Source: Taklimakanibacter sp049323275
Lineage (GTDB): Bacteria; Pseudomonadota; Alphaproteobacteria; Rhizobiales; Aestuariivirgaceae
Assembly (NCBI GenBank): GCA_049323275.1
Contig: JBMOOM010000120.1
Location: forward strand, 62,001 to 126,000
DNA length: 64,000 bases
Direction of reading: 5' to 3'
Part shown: in pieces, positions 54,032 to 63,928 of the stretch
Position numbering within the stretch: position 1 is the first letter of the stretch
Layout: the number at the start of each line of letters is the position of its first letter
The notes under the pieces: model-generated
The model's input: the letters and a program-made list of their open reading frames with translations, nothing else
Databases searched by the model: none
What the model was told of the DNA's origin: nothing
Program-made: the position numbers and the translations under genes

Positions 54032-54616
54032 ATGTCCACCATCACCGTCGAAACGGCGCTCGCCGCCGATCATGCCGCCACCGAAAACCTCCTCGACCTG
54101 ACCTTCGGCCTGAGCCGGTGGGCCAAGACCTCCTACCGGCTGCGTGAGGGCAATGTCGCCGTTTCCGGCCTTTCGCTGGTGACGCGCGAAGCGGAATTCG
54201 GGCTCACCGGCGCCATCAGCTTCTGGCCGCTCAAGATCGGCCAGGCGGGTACCGATGCCCTGCTGCTCGGTCCGCTCGCGGTCCATCCCGAGCGGCAGAA
54301 TATCGGTATCGGACGCGCCTTGATGCATGCCGGCCTCGACAAGGCCAGGGCGCTCGGCCACCGCCTCGTCATCCTCGTCGGCGACGAACCTTATTATGCG
54401 CGGGTCGGCTTCAAGCGGGTGCCTTATGATCAGCTCGAACTGCCGGGCCCCGTCGATCCCGACCGGCTGCTCTATCTCGAGCTCGTGGAAGGATCGCTCG
54501 CCGAAGCGCACGGCCTCGTCCTGGCGCCGCATCGCTTCGCGGAGCTGTCAGCGTCCTTCGCGATACCACATGGCGGCAAAGGCCATCAGCAGCAGGCCCA
54601 GGCTGCCCAGGGTTGA
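54032..54616 (+). CDS. GNAT-family N-acetyltransferase (YhbS-like)
   Basis: 194 aa. LLGPLAVHPERQNIGIGRALM is the acetyl-CoA motif and YYARVGFKRV the C-terminal core. The last ~25 residues (Gln/Ala/Gly-rich) are read across the 3' end of the opposite gene, a 69-base convergent overlap, so the tail may be acquired. The 187 bases before it contain no supported gene. Confidence 0.85.
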   Translation: MSTITVETALAADHAATENLLDLTFGLSRWAKTSYRLREGNVAVSGLSLVTREAEFGLTGAISFWPLKIGQAGTDALLLGPLAVHPERQNIGIGRALMHAGLDKARALGHRLVILVGDEPYYARVGFKRVPYDQLELPGPVDPDRLLYLELVEGSLAEAHGLVLAPHRFAELSASFAIPHGGKGHQQQAQAAQG

Positions 54617-56611
54617 GAAAAGCGGCAGCTCATGCACGGCGCGCACCCGATGCGCGTCATTGGCCTTGAGACCGAGCCAGCCCGAGCCCGCCATCTGGCG
54701 GCCGGCATCGGCTTTGACGAGGCGGGGCAGCCCCGAATAGTCCTCGAGCCAATAAAGGCCGCCGCCGGTCGCCCGGGCGACGGGAGCCAGCTTCACTTCG
54801 GTGGCGACGGGATCGGCCGTTTCCTTGGGATCGGCGCTGCCGATCGCCACGGCGGCGGTGAGCTTGCCGTCGGCAAGGCGATGGATGCCGGGCTCGGTCA
54901 CCACCAGATCGGCGCGCCAGACGCCAGGCGTGATCTGCTTCAGCTCGACCTGCTTGGTGGCGCCGGAAGGCAGGGTCACCGTCACCGGATCGGTCTTGTC
55001 GGCCATGGTGCGGCGCTCGATCACGATATTGTCGTTGTCCTGCTTGCCGCTCAGATATTCCTCTTCGAGATCGGGCTCCTTCATCAGCCAGTGGGCGAGA
55101 CGGCGCAGCAATTCGGTCTGCGGGCCGCCACCCTCATAGCCGCGCGCCCACAGCCAGCCGTGATCGGAGAGCAGCAGCGCCAGGCGGCCTTGCTCCTCGC
55201 GCGAAAGGACGAGAAGGGGCTTGCTGTCGAGACCCGACATGACGACTTCACCCGATTCGGCCTCGGCATCGACCAGCCTGAACCAGCGGCCCCAATTGGG
55301 TGTCGGACCCTGCGCGCCGGGAAGATCGCGGGTGACCGGATGACGCTGGCCGCGATCGGTGACGCGCGGCTTGAAGCCGCCCTGCAGCACCTGGCCGGAT
55401 GGCACGACTTGGAGAACTGAATTCAAGGGCGTGTTGTAGAGCCCATCCTCGGCGGCGAAATCGGGACCGGCGGCGATGAGCACGGCGCCGCCACGCTTCA
55501 CATAGTCGGCGATGTTGGCGAGATACATCATCGGCAGGATGCCGCGCCGCTGATAGCGGTCGAAGATGATGAGATCGAATTCGTCGAGTTTCTCCACGAA
55601 CAATTCGCGGGTGGGGAAGGCGATCAGCGACAGTTCCTTGATCGGCGTGCCATCCTGCTTCTCAGGCGGGCGCAGAATGGTGAAATGCACGAGATCGACG
55701 GAGGCGTCGGCCTTCAGCAGATTGCGCCAGGTACGCTCGCCCGGATGCGGCTCGCCCGAGACCAGGAGAACACGCAGGCGGTCGCGAATGCCCTCGATGA
55801 TCGAGATGGCGCGGTTGTTCTGTTCGGTGATCTCGCCCGGCAAGGCGTCGGCAATGATCTCGGTGATGTTCTGCCCGCCATGATCGACGAGGACGGGAAG
55901 CGAGATGCTCTGGCCGGGCTCGACATCGATCGTCTGCTCCTCGCCATTGTTAGTGCGGATGGTCACGCCGACCGGTCCCGGCGCCGCGCCCTTCTGCTCG
56001 ACGCGGAAGCGGATGGTCTGTTCCTTGCCGACAATGCCGAAGCGCGGCGACTGCTCGATGACGATGCGCCGGTCGATCTCCCTGCGGCTGCCGGTGATGA
56101 GGCTGTGGATAGGCGCGTTGAGCCCGAGCTTGCCAGGCTCTCCCGGGACATCGTGAACCTCGCCGTCGGTGATGAAGACGGCGCCGGCGAAACGCTCGGG
56201 GGGCACTTCCGACAAAGCTTCGCTCAGGGCGCTGAACAGGCGTGTGCCGTCATTTTCGGCGGACGCGTTCGAGGTGACGGTGACGACGCGCAGCTCGGTA
56301 TTGCCGAGGCGTGCCACCGCCTGCTTGAGGTCGGACAAGGCGCGCTCGGTGCGCGCGGTGCGGTCGCCAAAGCTCTGGCTGCGGCTCTGGTCGACGACGG
56401 CAATGGCGATGTCGGAGAGATTCTCGCGCTCTTCGTTGCGCAGGCTCGGATTGGCAAGCGCGGCGAGCAGAAGCGCCAGCGCCGCGGCGCGCAGAAGCCA
56501 GCCGCGCCCGCGCGTGAAGGCCGACACGGCGATGAAGACGAGGCCGGCGGCGGCGAGTGCGGCGAGAAGGGGCCACGGCAACAAGGGCGCTATGGTAAAG
56601 TCCCAGCCCAT
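54548..56611 (-). CDS. Large membrane protein with VWA-like and glutamine-amidotransferase-like parts (BatA/B operon)
   Basis: 687 aa. Two N-terminal helices (11-30, 38-54), a VWA-like region at ~65-165 (IAIAVVDQSRSQS, VFITDGE) whose metal site is partly diverged, beta-rich middle, a class I amidotransferase-like fold around 280-520 (RVLLVSGEP, GGAVLIAAGPDF) without the usual Cys, and a C-terminal helix. Last gene of the MoxR operon; sharing one base with the preceding stop. Probably an envelope chaperone or sensor; role unproven. Confidence 0.78.
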   Translation of the reverse strand: MGWDFTIAPLLPWPLLAALAAAGLVFIAVSAFTRGRGWLLRAAALALLLAALANPSLRNEERENLSDIAIAVVDQSRSQSFGDRTARTERALSDLKQAVARLGNTELRVVTVTSNASAENDGTRLFSALSEALSEVPPERFAGAVFITDGEVHDVPGEPGKLGLNAPIHSLITGSRREIDRRIVIEQSPRFGIVGKEQTIRFRVEQKGAAPGPVGVTIRTNNGEEQTIDVEPGQSISLPVLVDHGGQNITEIIADALPGEITEQNNRAISIIEGIRDRLRVLLVSGEPHPGERTWRNLLKADASVDLVHFTILRPPEKQDGTPIKELSLIAFPTRELFVEKLDEFDLIIFDRYQRRGILPMMYLANIADYVKRGGAVLIAAGPDFAAEDGLYNTPLNSVLQVVPSGQVLQGGFKPRVTDRGQRHPVTRDLPGAQGPTPNWGRWFRLVDAEAESGEVVMSGLDSKPLLVLSREEQGRLALLLSDHGWLWARGYEGGGPQTELLRRLAHWLMKEPDLEEEYLSGKQDNDNIVIERRTMADKTDPVTVTLPSGATKQVELKQITPGVWRADLVVTEPGIHRLADGKLTAAVAIGSADPKETADPVATEVKLAPVARATGGGLYWLEDYSGLPRLVKADAGRQMAGSGWLGLKANDAHRVRAVHELPLFSTLGSLGLLLMAFAAMWYREGR

Positions 56612-59415
56612 TACTGCCCCAGCCTTTCGAGCAGCGCCGGAATATGAACCTGATCCGCCTTGTAATTGCCGGTCAGCGCATACATCACGATGTTGACGCC
56701 GGTGCGGTAGGCGAGCTCGCGCTGGCGTTCACCGCCGGGCACGGTCGCATAAAGCGGCTGGCCGCGGCTGTCCTGTGCCCAGGCGGCGGCATAGTCGTTG
56801 GCGCCGATGATGACCGAGGTCACGCCGTCGGCATTGCCCGTATTCGCCGCGCCGCCTTCGGCGGTCTCGACCCACAGCTGGCCGCGCTCATAACGGCCCG
56901 GGAAGGACTGCAGCAGATAAAAAGCCTTGGTGAGGACGTGATCGGGCGGCACCGGCTCGATCGGCGGGATGTCGAGCTTCTCGACGACGCGGCGCAGCGC
57001 CAGCGTGGCGCCCGAGACCTCGCCCGACAGGCTCCCGAGATCGGTGCCGTCCTCGCGCGTGTCGAAGAAGATCGTACCGCCATTCTTGATATAGGTGTTG
57101 AGCTTGGCGAGCGCCGCGGGCGAGGGGGCCTCGGCATCCGGCAGAATGGGCCAGTAGAGCAGCGGGAAGAAGACGATCTCGTCGCGGTCGAGATTGATGC
57201 CGACAGGCTCGCCGGGCTCGACGGAGGTGCGCTCGACCAGGACATTGCCGAGACCGGCAAGACCCTGGCGGCTGACCTCGTCGATCTGGGCGTCGCCGGT
57301 CTCGACATAAGCGAGCTTGGTCTGGAGCGTGCTGTCGAGCGCGAACTGGTCGGCGGCGGCGTCCTGCGCGCGCAAAGCTCCGGGCTGCAGCAGAGGAAGC
57401 ACCAGGACACCCAAGGCGATCATCGCCGCCGTGCCGGCACGGCGCACTTTCAGCCGCTGCCAGCTGCCGGCCAGCCACAGAGCGGCGATGCAATCGAGAA
57501 GGAAGAGAAAAGCGGCAAGCCCGAAGAGATAGGGGGCGAGCGGTATTGCCGGCGCGCGTTCGAGCCCGCGCAGATTGGCACCGGCAGGCAGAGCCGGCAT
57601 GGGCGCGAGATCCGCTTCGCTCAAGGTGAGATTGATGGCGCGCTCGAGGCTGCCGCGATTGTAGAAACCGGCGGGATGCTGCGGCGACGGCCTGGCGGCG
57701 TCGATGGCGGCGGCAGCGATGGGTTCGGCGTCGGGGGAGGGGTCGCCGAAATCGCCCGTGCCGGTCAGCACGCGGCGCGGCGTAAAAGCGGCCTGGCTGG
57801 CCGCTTCACCGGAAGCCGTGCCGGCATCGCTGCCGGCGCCGGGAGCGAGATCGAGTATGCGCCGCAACATTTCCACGAACATGCCAGACAAAGGAAGATT
57901 CGACCAATCGGCATTGGCGGTGACATGAAACAGCACGATCATGCCTTTTCCGCGGCGCTCGGCGGTGACAAGGGGCGTGCCGTCGGCAAGGCTGGCCCAG
58001 ACCTTGGGCGTCAGATCGGCAGCCGGCTCGGCGAGAACCTGGCGGTTGACGACGACGGAGCTGTCGAGGGCAAGGCCCGAAAAGGGGCTCGTTTCGGCGA
58101 AGGGCTGCAGCGCCTGCGGGGTCTCCCAGGAGAGGGCCGAGCCCAAAGCGCGCCCGCCTTCGCGCAAGGTGACGGGGATGAGCGAGTCTTGCGCCGCGGC
58201 CATGCGCGGGCCGGCGAACCGCAAGAGCAGACCGCCGCGTTCGATCCATCTGGTAATCTGGTCCTGCTCTTCCTGCGGCAGGACCCCGATATCGGCGAGG
58301 GCCAGGACGGAAAGCCCGGCATCGAGCTGATTCTTTAGGTCGGCCTGCTCTTTGGGCTCGAAGATCTCGGTATAGGGCTCGAGCGCGCGCGAAACATAAT
58401 AGAGCGGAGAGAGCAGAGGCTGAGCCGACTCGAAGGAGCTGCCGCCCATGAGCGCCACCGTCTTGCGGCGCCAACGGTCGTCGAGGAGATAAACGGCGCC
58501 GGCGCTGCGCTCATCCGAAAGCTCGACACGCTCGACTTCGTTGCGCAATTCCAGCGGCAGTTCGATGAAGCCCTCGGCGCTTCGGGCGCCCTGGCCGAAG
58601 GTCAGCGTCGTCTCGGCGAGGTTGCGCCCATTGCCGGCCAGCGCCTTGGCGACGATCTTGTCCTGGGAAACCGCGGGAGCGCGCAAGGCCGTCACCTTCA
58701 GGCGACCGCTTTCGATTTCGGGAGCGGCGAGCGCGAGCGGCAGGCCGGTGGCGGGCGCGGCGATCACGTCGAGCGTGGCGCGGCCGCCATTGAGGTCGAG
58801 CAGACCTTGCGCGAATTCGCCCGCGGTGCGGTGATCCAGGCCGTCCGACAGCCAGACGATGCTGAGGCCCGCGGGCTCGCGATAGGCCTGGCGCAGACGT
58901 TCGAGCAGCGCCGGTCGGTCGGGTTGCAGGGCCTTGGGGGCAAGCGCGGAAATCCGGCTCATGGCTTCGCGCGCCGCCTGCGGCTGGAGGTCGGAGGGCC
59001 GCGCCACAGGCGCCGTCCCGGCGACCGCAACCGGCACGCCTGCCTGCTCGGCGGACGCGGCGACGTCCTGGAGGACGGCGAGACGCGCATCCCAGTCCTT
59101 GGCCGCCGCCCAGCTGTCGTCGACAACGATCAGCACCGGATTGCCGGCAAAACGTGTGGCGTCGGTGGGCGACAGCAGCGGATGCGCCACGGCGAGGATG
59201 AGAAGCGCCGCCAGCACGAGGCGCAACAGCAGCAGCCACCAGGGGGTCTTGTCCGGCTGCTCCTCGCGCGGAATGAGGTCGAGCAGCAGGCGCAGCGGCG
59301 GGAAGCGCACATGCTGCGGGCGGGGCGGCGTGAAGCGCAGGAGCCACCAGATCACCGGCAAGGCGGCCAGGCCGGCCAGCGCCCACGGGGTGATAAAAGT
59401 GAGACCCTGCAGCAT
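56611..59415 (-). CDS. BatA N-terminal/DUF4159 domain membrane protein
   Basis: 934 aa. N-terminal BatA-like double helix (WALAGLAALPVIWWLLRF, then LVLAALLILAVAHPLL), VWA-like domain (VDDSWAAAKDW), a further membrane helix near 645 and 675, then the DUF4159 domain (~700-934, TYIKNGGTIFFDTREDG). Coupled by one base to both neighbours. In aerotolerance-type operons such proteins assemble with MoxR and DUF58. Confidence 0.85.
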   Translation of the reverse strand: MLQGLTFITPWALAGLAALPVIWWLLRFTPPRPQHVRFPPLRLLLDLIPREEQPDKTPWWLLLLRLVLAALLILAVAHPLLSPTDATRFAGNPVLIVVDDSWAAAKDWDARLAVLQDVAASAEQAGVPVAVAGTAPVARPSDLQPQAAREAMSRISALAPKALQPDRPALLERLRQAYREPAGLSIVWLSDGLDHRTAGEFAQGLLDLNGGRATLDVIAAPATGLPLALAAPEIESGRLKVTALRAPAVSQDKIVAKALAGNGRNLAETTLTFGQGARSAEGFIELPLELRNEVERVELSDERSAGAVYLLDDRWRRKTVALMGGSSFESAQPLLSPLYYVSRALEPYTEIFEPKEQADLKNQLDAGLSVLALADIGVLPQEEQDQITRWIERGGLLLRFAGPRMAAAQDSLIPVTLREGGRALGSALSWETPQALQPFAETSPFSGLALDSSVVVNRQVLAEPAADLTPKVWASLADGTPLVTAERRGKGMIVLFHVTANADWSNLPLSGMFVEMLRRILDLAPGAGSDAGTASGEAASQAAFTPRRVLTGTGDFGDPSPDAEPIAAAAIDAARPSPQHPAGFYNRGSLERAINLTLSEADLAPMPALPAGANLRGLERAPAIPLAPYLFGLAAFLFLLDCIAALWLAGSWQRLKVRRAGTAAMIALGVLVLPLLQPGALRAQDAAADQFALDSTLQTKLAYVETGDAQIDEVSRQGLAGLGNVLVERTSVEPGEPVGINLDRDEIVFFPLLYWPILPDAEAPSPAALAKLNTYIKNGGTIFFDTREDGTDLGSLSGEVSGATLALRRVVEKLDIPPIEPVPPDHVLTKAFYLLQSFPGRYERGQLWVETAEGGAANTGNADGVTSVIIGANDYAAAWAQDSRGQPLYATVPGGERQRELAYRTGVNIVMYALTGNYKADQVHIPALLERLGQ

Positions 59416-60317
59416 CAGAAGGTCCTCGCCCCATTGGCGCGACTCTTCTCGCCGCCGATCAGACCATGCAAGGCGTGCAGGATCTTGAGGGGCGCCTCGT
59501 CGGTGCGATGCACCGCGAATGTCCAGCCGATGCGCCGCGCGATGTCGCGCACCTCGGCGCGCTGTTCCCGGAACTTGGCCTGATAGGCCTCACGCAGGCT
59601 TTCGGTCTTGCCGGCGACATATCGCAGGGGCCCGGCCATTTCCTCGAATTGCACGCGGCCCGAATAAGGAAGTGTTTCTTCGGCCGGATCGGACACCTGC
59701 ACGATGTGACCGGCAACGCCATGCGCGGCGATCGAGCTCAAGGAGCGGGCGATTTCCCGCGGCCGTTCGAGGAAGTCGCCGACCATCAGCACGGTGGAGA
59801 ATTTCGGCAGCTTCACCGAATGCGGCAAGGTCTGCGAAGCGGGCTGCGAGATCAGCATCTGCGCCAGTCGCAAAAGAGCGGGGCGCGAATGAGCGGGGAG
59901 CATGTCGGCGCCGAGCAGCGAGACGCGCTCATTGGCGCGCACCGCGAGACTCGCAATGGCGAGCGCGAGAAGCTTGGCGCGATCCGCCTTGGTCGTGTTG
60001 GCGAGATGCGACTGGAAATTCATGGTGATCGAAGGCGACACCCACAGCCACAGTGTATTGGCGGCTTCCCACTCATTCTCGCGAATGAAGACGCGGTCGG
60101 AGCGCGCCGAGCGATGCCAGTCGATCTGCTGCACCGTGTCGCCGAAGGAATAGGGCCGGTATTGCCAGAATGTCTCGCCCGGACCCGAGCGCTTGCGGCC
60201 ATGCACCCCGATGATCACGGTCGCGGCGATGCGCTGCGCTTCGACGAGAAGCGCCGGCAGCGCGCCGGACAGGTTTTCGGCGCGGTCATTGAGGGCGAGG
60301 GCAGCCCGGTCCTGCAT
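59415..60317 (-). CDS. DUF58 domain protein
   Basis: 300 aa. It has the DUF58 signature YSFGDTVQQIDWHRSAR followed by VFIRENE. Often paired with MoxR ATPases as a substrate or adaptor. It starts 8 bases after the MoxR stop. The VWA-like C-terminal half may bind metal. Molecular function is not known. Confidence 0.88.
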   Translation of the reverse strand: MQDRAALALNDRAENLSGALPALLVEAQRIAATVIIGVHGRKRSGPGETFWQYRPYSFGDTVQQIDWHRSARSDRVFIRENEWEAANTLWLWVSPSITMNFQSHLANTTKADRAKLLALAIASLAVRANERVSLLGADMLPAHSRPALLRLAQMLISQPASQTLPHSVKLPKFSTVLMVGDFLERPREIARSLSSIAAHGVAGHIVQVSDPAEETLPYSGRVQFEEMAGPLRYVAGKTESLREAYQAKFREQRAEVRDIARRIGWTFAVHRTDEAPLKILHALHGLIGGEKSRANGARTF

Positions 60318-60325
60318 TTCGAGGA

Positions 60326-61324
60326 TCAGCTCAGCCGCGTCTTCAGGCGGGCGATCACGCTGTCGATCGTCTCACCATCGGCGCGCGCCGTGAAAGTGAG
60401 CGCCATGCGGTGCCGGAAGACCGGGCCGACAAGGGCGAGGACGTCATCGATGGATGGCGACAAACGGCCGCCGAGCAACGCACGGGCGCGGGCGCCGAGC
60501 ATCAAGGCCTGGCTGGCGCGCGGCGAGGGACCCCAGCCGATCGTCTTGTTGACGAATTCGTCGGCCTCCGGGCCGGGACGGGCAGCACGCACGATCGACA
60601 GAATAGCGTCGGCGACCTGCTCGCCGACCGGCATCAGGCGCACGAGATGCTGGATCTTCATCAACTCGCCGGAGCTGAGAACCGTCTGGGCCTCGTCCTC
60701 TTCGGTTCCGGTAGTGGCGAAGAGCATGCGGCGCTCGGCATCGAGGGCCGGATAGGGCACGTCGATCTCGACGAGGAAGCGGTCGAGCTGGGCTTCCGGC
60801 AAAGGGTAGGTGCCTTCCTGCTCGATCGGGTTCTGGGTGGCGAGCACATGGAAGGGGCGCGGCAGATCATGGCGCGCGCCGGCAATGGTGATGTGATGCT
60901 CCTGCATCGCCTGCAGCAGGGCCGACTGGGTGCGCGGGCTGGCGCGGTTGATCTCGTCCGCCATCAACAGCTGGCAGAAGACCGGGCCCGGCACGAAGCG
61001 GAACTGGCGGCGCCCTTGCTCGCTCTCATCGAGCACTTCCGAGCCCAATATGTCGGCGGGCATGAGGTCTGGGGTGAACTGGATGCGTTTCTCCTCCAGG
61101 CCGAGCACCCGGCCAAGCGTGGTCGCGAGCTTGGTCTTGGCGAGACCCGGCGCACCGACCAGCAGACCATGACCCCCGGCCAGGATGGCGGTGAGCGACA
61201 GGTCGATGACCTCGGACTGGCCGAAGATCACCTTGCCAATGGCTTCGCGCACCTTTTCCAGGCGGCCGGCCATCTGGTCAAGTTCGGAGACAATATGCTT
61301 TTCAGCTTCATTGATGCTTGCCAT
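60326..61324 (-). CDS. MoxR-family AAA+ ATPase
   Basis: 332 aa from ATG 61324 (MASINEAEKH). Walker A GAPGLAKTKLATTLG, Walker B LLMADEINRAS, sensor 1 LATQNPIEQEG, and Arg finger region downstream. MoxR ATPases act as chaperones that mature metal or VWA proteins. First gene of the four-gene envelope operon; divergent from the DUF1285 gene across 99 bases. Confidence 0.92.
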   Translation of the reverse strand: MASINEAEKHIVSELDQMAGRLEKVREAIGKVIFGQSEVIDLSLTAILAGGHGLLVGAPGLAKTKLATTLGRVLGLEEKRIQFTPDLMPADILGSEVLDESEQGRRQFRFVPGPVFCQLLMADEINRASPRTQSALLQAMQEHHITIAGARHDLPRPFHVLATQNPIEQEGTYPLPEAQLDRFLVEIDVPYPALDAERRMLFATTGTEEDEAQTVLSSGELMKIQHLVRLMPVGEQVADAILSIVRAARPGPEADEFVNKTIGWGPSPRASQALMLGARARALLGGRLSPSIDDVLALVGPVFRHRMALTFTARADGETIDSVIARLKTRLS

Positions 61325-61423
61325 GGGGCTCACTATAGTTTGGGCCAACCCGGTTGCGAAACCAAATCTGGTGGGCCAAATGCCAAATCCGTTAATGAAA
61401 TCCTTGTGAACAAGCATGGCCTT

Positions 61424-62017
61424 ATGATGACCAAGCCGGAACGCGACGCGGGCAATCCCCTGGCCGGCCTGAAGGAGGCCGAGCTCGCCTCTGGCAAGAA
61501 GGGCATGCCGCCGGTCCATTTGTGGAACCCGCCCTTTTGCGGGGATATCGACATGCGCATCGCGCAGGACGGCCTGTGGTACTATCTGAATTCGCCGATC
61601 GGCCGCAAACCCTTGATGAAGCTCTTTGCTTCGGTGCTCAGGCTCGACGAGGACGGGAAATATTACCTCGTCACGCCGGTCGAAAAATGCGGCATCCGGG
61701 TCGACGACGCACCCTTCGTCGCCATCAGGATGAGCGTCGAAGGTCAGGGACGCGACCAATCCATCACCTTCGAGACCAATACGGACGATATTGTCACAAT
61801 TGACGCAGCGCATCCGATGCGGGTGGCGGTGGAGGCCAACACTGGGGGCCTGAAGCCCTATGTCCTGGTGCGCGGGCGGCTCGAGGCGCTCATCTCGCGG
61901 GCGCTGTTCTATGACCTCGTGGCGCTGGGCACGGTCGAGGGGGAATGGTTCGGTGTCTGGTCGGGCGGCAGATTCTGGCCGATGCAGCGGGCCGCCGAAA
62001 TCGGCGCGGTCGCCTGA
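61424..62017 (+). CDS. DUF1285 domain protein
   Basis: 197 aa. Start is uncertain: tandem ATG codons at 61424/61427 and an in-frame GTG at 61406, none with a clear ribosome site. The body matches DUF1285 (CGDIDMRIAQDGLWYYLNSPI, YYLVTPVEKCGI). Its stop shares a base with the Nudix start (TGATG), a conserved alphaproteobacterial trio with the CCA enzyme. Function unknown. Confidence 0.85.
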   Translation: MMTKPERDAGNPLAGLKEAELASGKKGMPPVHLWNPPFCGDIDMRIAQDGLWYYLNSPIGRKPLMKLFASVLRLDEDGKYYLVTPVEKCGIRVDDAPFVAIRMSVEGQGRDQSITFETNTDDIVTIDAAHPMRVAVEANTGGLKPYVLVRGRLEALISRALFYDLVALGTVEGEWFGVWSGGRFWPMQRAAEIGAVA

Positions 62018-62652
62018 TGGAAGGTTTCAGTTTCGACGAGGCGGAGTTCCGGCAGCGGGCCGCGACCAGGCTCCTGCATGAACCACCGATGTCGGTGGCG
62101 CGCGGCGACGATGATCTCAATCCCGAACTCAAGGCCATCGATCCGCTGAAGTCCCGGCGCGCCGCCGCCGTGCTGGTGCCGATCGTGCTGCATGAGCCCG
62201 AGCTCACCGTGCTCCTCACCCAGCGGACCGAACATCTGTCGAGCCATGCCGGGCAGGTAGCCTTTCCAGGCGGCAAGATCGATAGGGACGACAAGGATGC
62301 GATCGCCGCCGCGTTGCGCGAAACGCGCGAAGAGACGGGGCTCGATCAGAGCTATATCGAGCCGATCGGCTTTCTCGATGCCTATCTGACCCGCACCTCC
62401 TTCGAGGTCGTGCCGGTGGTGGCGCTGGTCAAGCCTGGCTTCGTGCTGGCGCCGCATGAGGGCGAGGTCGCCGCCGTCTTCGAGGTGCCGCTCAGATTTC
62501 TCATGAGCCAGGAGAACCATGCGCGGCACAGCCGAGAATGGCTGGGCAAGCAAAGATATTTTTATGCCATGCCCTATGGCGAAAGGTATATCTGGGGCGC
62601 CACCGCCGGCATGATCATGAATCTCTACGACCGTCTCTATCGCGCGCCATGA
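62017..62652 (+). CDS. CoA pyrophosphatase (Nudix, NudL-like)
   Basis: 211 aa. The segment GQVAFPGGKIDRDD...REETGL combines the NudL UPF0035 feature (SSHAGQVAFPGG) with the Nudix box. It cleaves CoA or acyl-CoA to phosphopantetheine and ADP. Four-base overlap with the CCA transferase gene. Confidence 0.87.
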   Translation: MEGFSFDEAEFRQRAATRLLHEPPMSVARGDDDLNPELKAIDPLKSRRAAAVLVPIVLHEPELTVLLTQRTEHLSSHAGQVAFPGGKIDRDDKDAIAAALRETREETGLDQSYIEPIGFLDAYLTRTSFEVVPVVALVKPGFVLAPHEGEVAAVFEVPLRFLMSQENHARHSREWLGKQRYFYAMPYGERYIWGATAGMIMNLYDRLYRAP

Positions 62653-63866
62653 CGACATTGCCTTCCCTCAGCTCTGAGCCGTGGCTCAAGGATCCGGCCT
62701 TGCGCCGGGTCTTCGCCGCGCTCGCGGCGGCGGGCGGCGAGGCGCGTGTCGCCGGCGGAGCGGTGCGCAACACGCTGCTCGGCGAGCCGGTCAACGATAT
62801 CGACGTCGCGACGACGCTGACGCCCGAGCGGATCATTGAGGCGGGCGAGAAAGCGCGTCTCGGCGTGCATCCGACCGGCATCGCGCATGGCACGATCACA
62901 CTGGTCACCGACGGCAGGCCTTTCGAGGTGACGAGCTTGCGCGTGGATGTCGAAACCTTTGGCCGCAAAGCGCGTGTCGCCTTCACCGATGACTGGGAGG
63001 CGGATGCCCGCCGTCGCGACTTCACCATGAATGCGCTCTATTGCTCCGGGGACGGAAAAATTTATGACCCCACAAAGGGTTACCCTGATATACTGAGAAA
63101 GAAGATCAGGTTTGTCGGAGAGCCGGCGGCGCGTATCAAGGAAGATTATCTGCGCATCCTGCGGTTCTTCCGCTTCCATGCGCGCTATGGCGCCGGCGCG
63201 CCGGATGCCAAGGGACTGGCGGCCTGCATCAAGTACAAGAGCAGGCTTAAGGAACTCTCAAGCGAGCGCATCCGCCAGGAAATATTCAAGCTGCTCGAAG
63301 CAAAGCGCGCGAGCGAGACGATCAAGCTGATGGCGGCGCGCAATGTGCTGAAGGTGCTGTTCGCTCCCGTCGGGGATCTGAGCGCTTTCGCCCGCATGGC
63401 GAAAATCGATGCGGCGCAAGGATTCGCGCCGGATGCGCTCCTGCGGTTCGCTCTCATCGCCAGGGCGCCCCTCGCCCTGCGTGAGCGCCTCCGTCTCACC
63501 AATGCGGAAATGAAACGCCTCGAAGCGATCGTGAGCCATAGTCCGCCGCATCCTTCCCTGCGCGACAAGGAGCGCCGCGCGGTGCTTTATCGTCTCGGTG
63601 AGCCTTTGTGGCGCGATATGGTCCGGCTCGCCTGGGCGCAATCGACTGAGCGGCTCGGCGCCAAGGCATGGGCGGGTCTTCTCGCATTCGCCGATGAATG
63701 GACCATCCCGCGATTTCCCCTGTCGGGGCAGGACCTGCTGGCGCGCGGCTTCAAGCCGGGACCCGGGGTCGGCCATGAGCTGGCGCGGCTCGAGGACTGG
63801 TGGATCGCGTCGGATTTTGCCGAGACCAAAGAGGCGCTGCTGCGCAAGCTGGAGGCCACCGGCTGA
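62649..63866 (+). CDS. cca: CCA-adding tRNA nucleotidyltransferase
   Basis: 405 aa. Class II nucleotidyltransferase: GGAVRNTLLG and the metal pair in VNDIDVAT, then RRDFTMNALY (template Arg/Asp region) and RFVGEPAARIKEDYLRILR. Adds or repairs the 3' CCA end of tRNAs. The C-terminal body and tail are normal alphaproteobacterial length. Confidence 0.92.
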   Translation: MTTLPSLSSEPWLKDPALRRVFAALAAAGGEARVAGGAVRNTLLGEPVNDIDVATTLTPERIIEAGEKARLGVHPTGIAHGTITLVTDGRPFEVTSLRVDVETFGRKARVAFTDDWEADARRRDFTMNALYCSGDGKIYDPTKGYPDILRKKIRFVGEPAARIKEDYLRILRFFRFHARYGAGAPDAKGLAACIKYKSRLKELSSERIRQEIFKLLEAKRASETIKLMAARNVLKVLFAPVGDLSAFARMAKIDAAQGFAPDALLRFALIARAPLALRERLRLTNAEMKRLEAIVSHSPPHPSLRDKERRAVLYRLGEPLWRDMVRLAWAQSTERLGAKAWAGLLAFADEWTIPRFPLSGQDLLARGFKPGPGVGHELARLEDWWIASDFAETKEALLRKLEATG

Positions 63867-63928
63867 CGGCAATTACCATCCTTTCAAGAGAATGTCTGAA
63901 TATCACGCCAACATAAGAGGAGATCAAA

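Noticed and set aside
60410..61423. N-terminal extension of the DUF1285 frame across the MoxR gene
   Set aside because: The extension is antisense to conserved MoxR motifs; the family domain starts near 61424.
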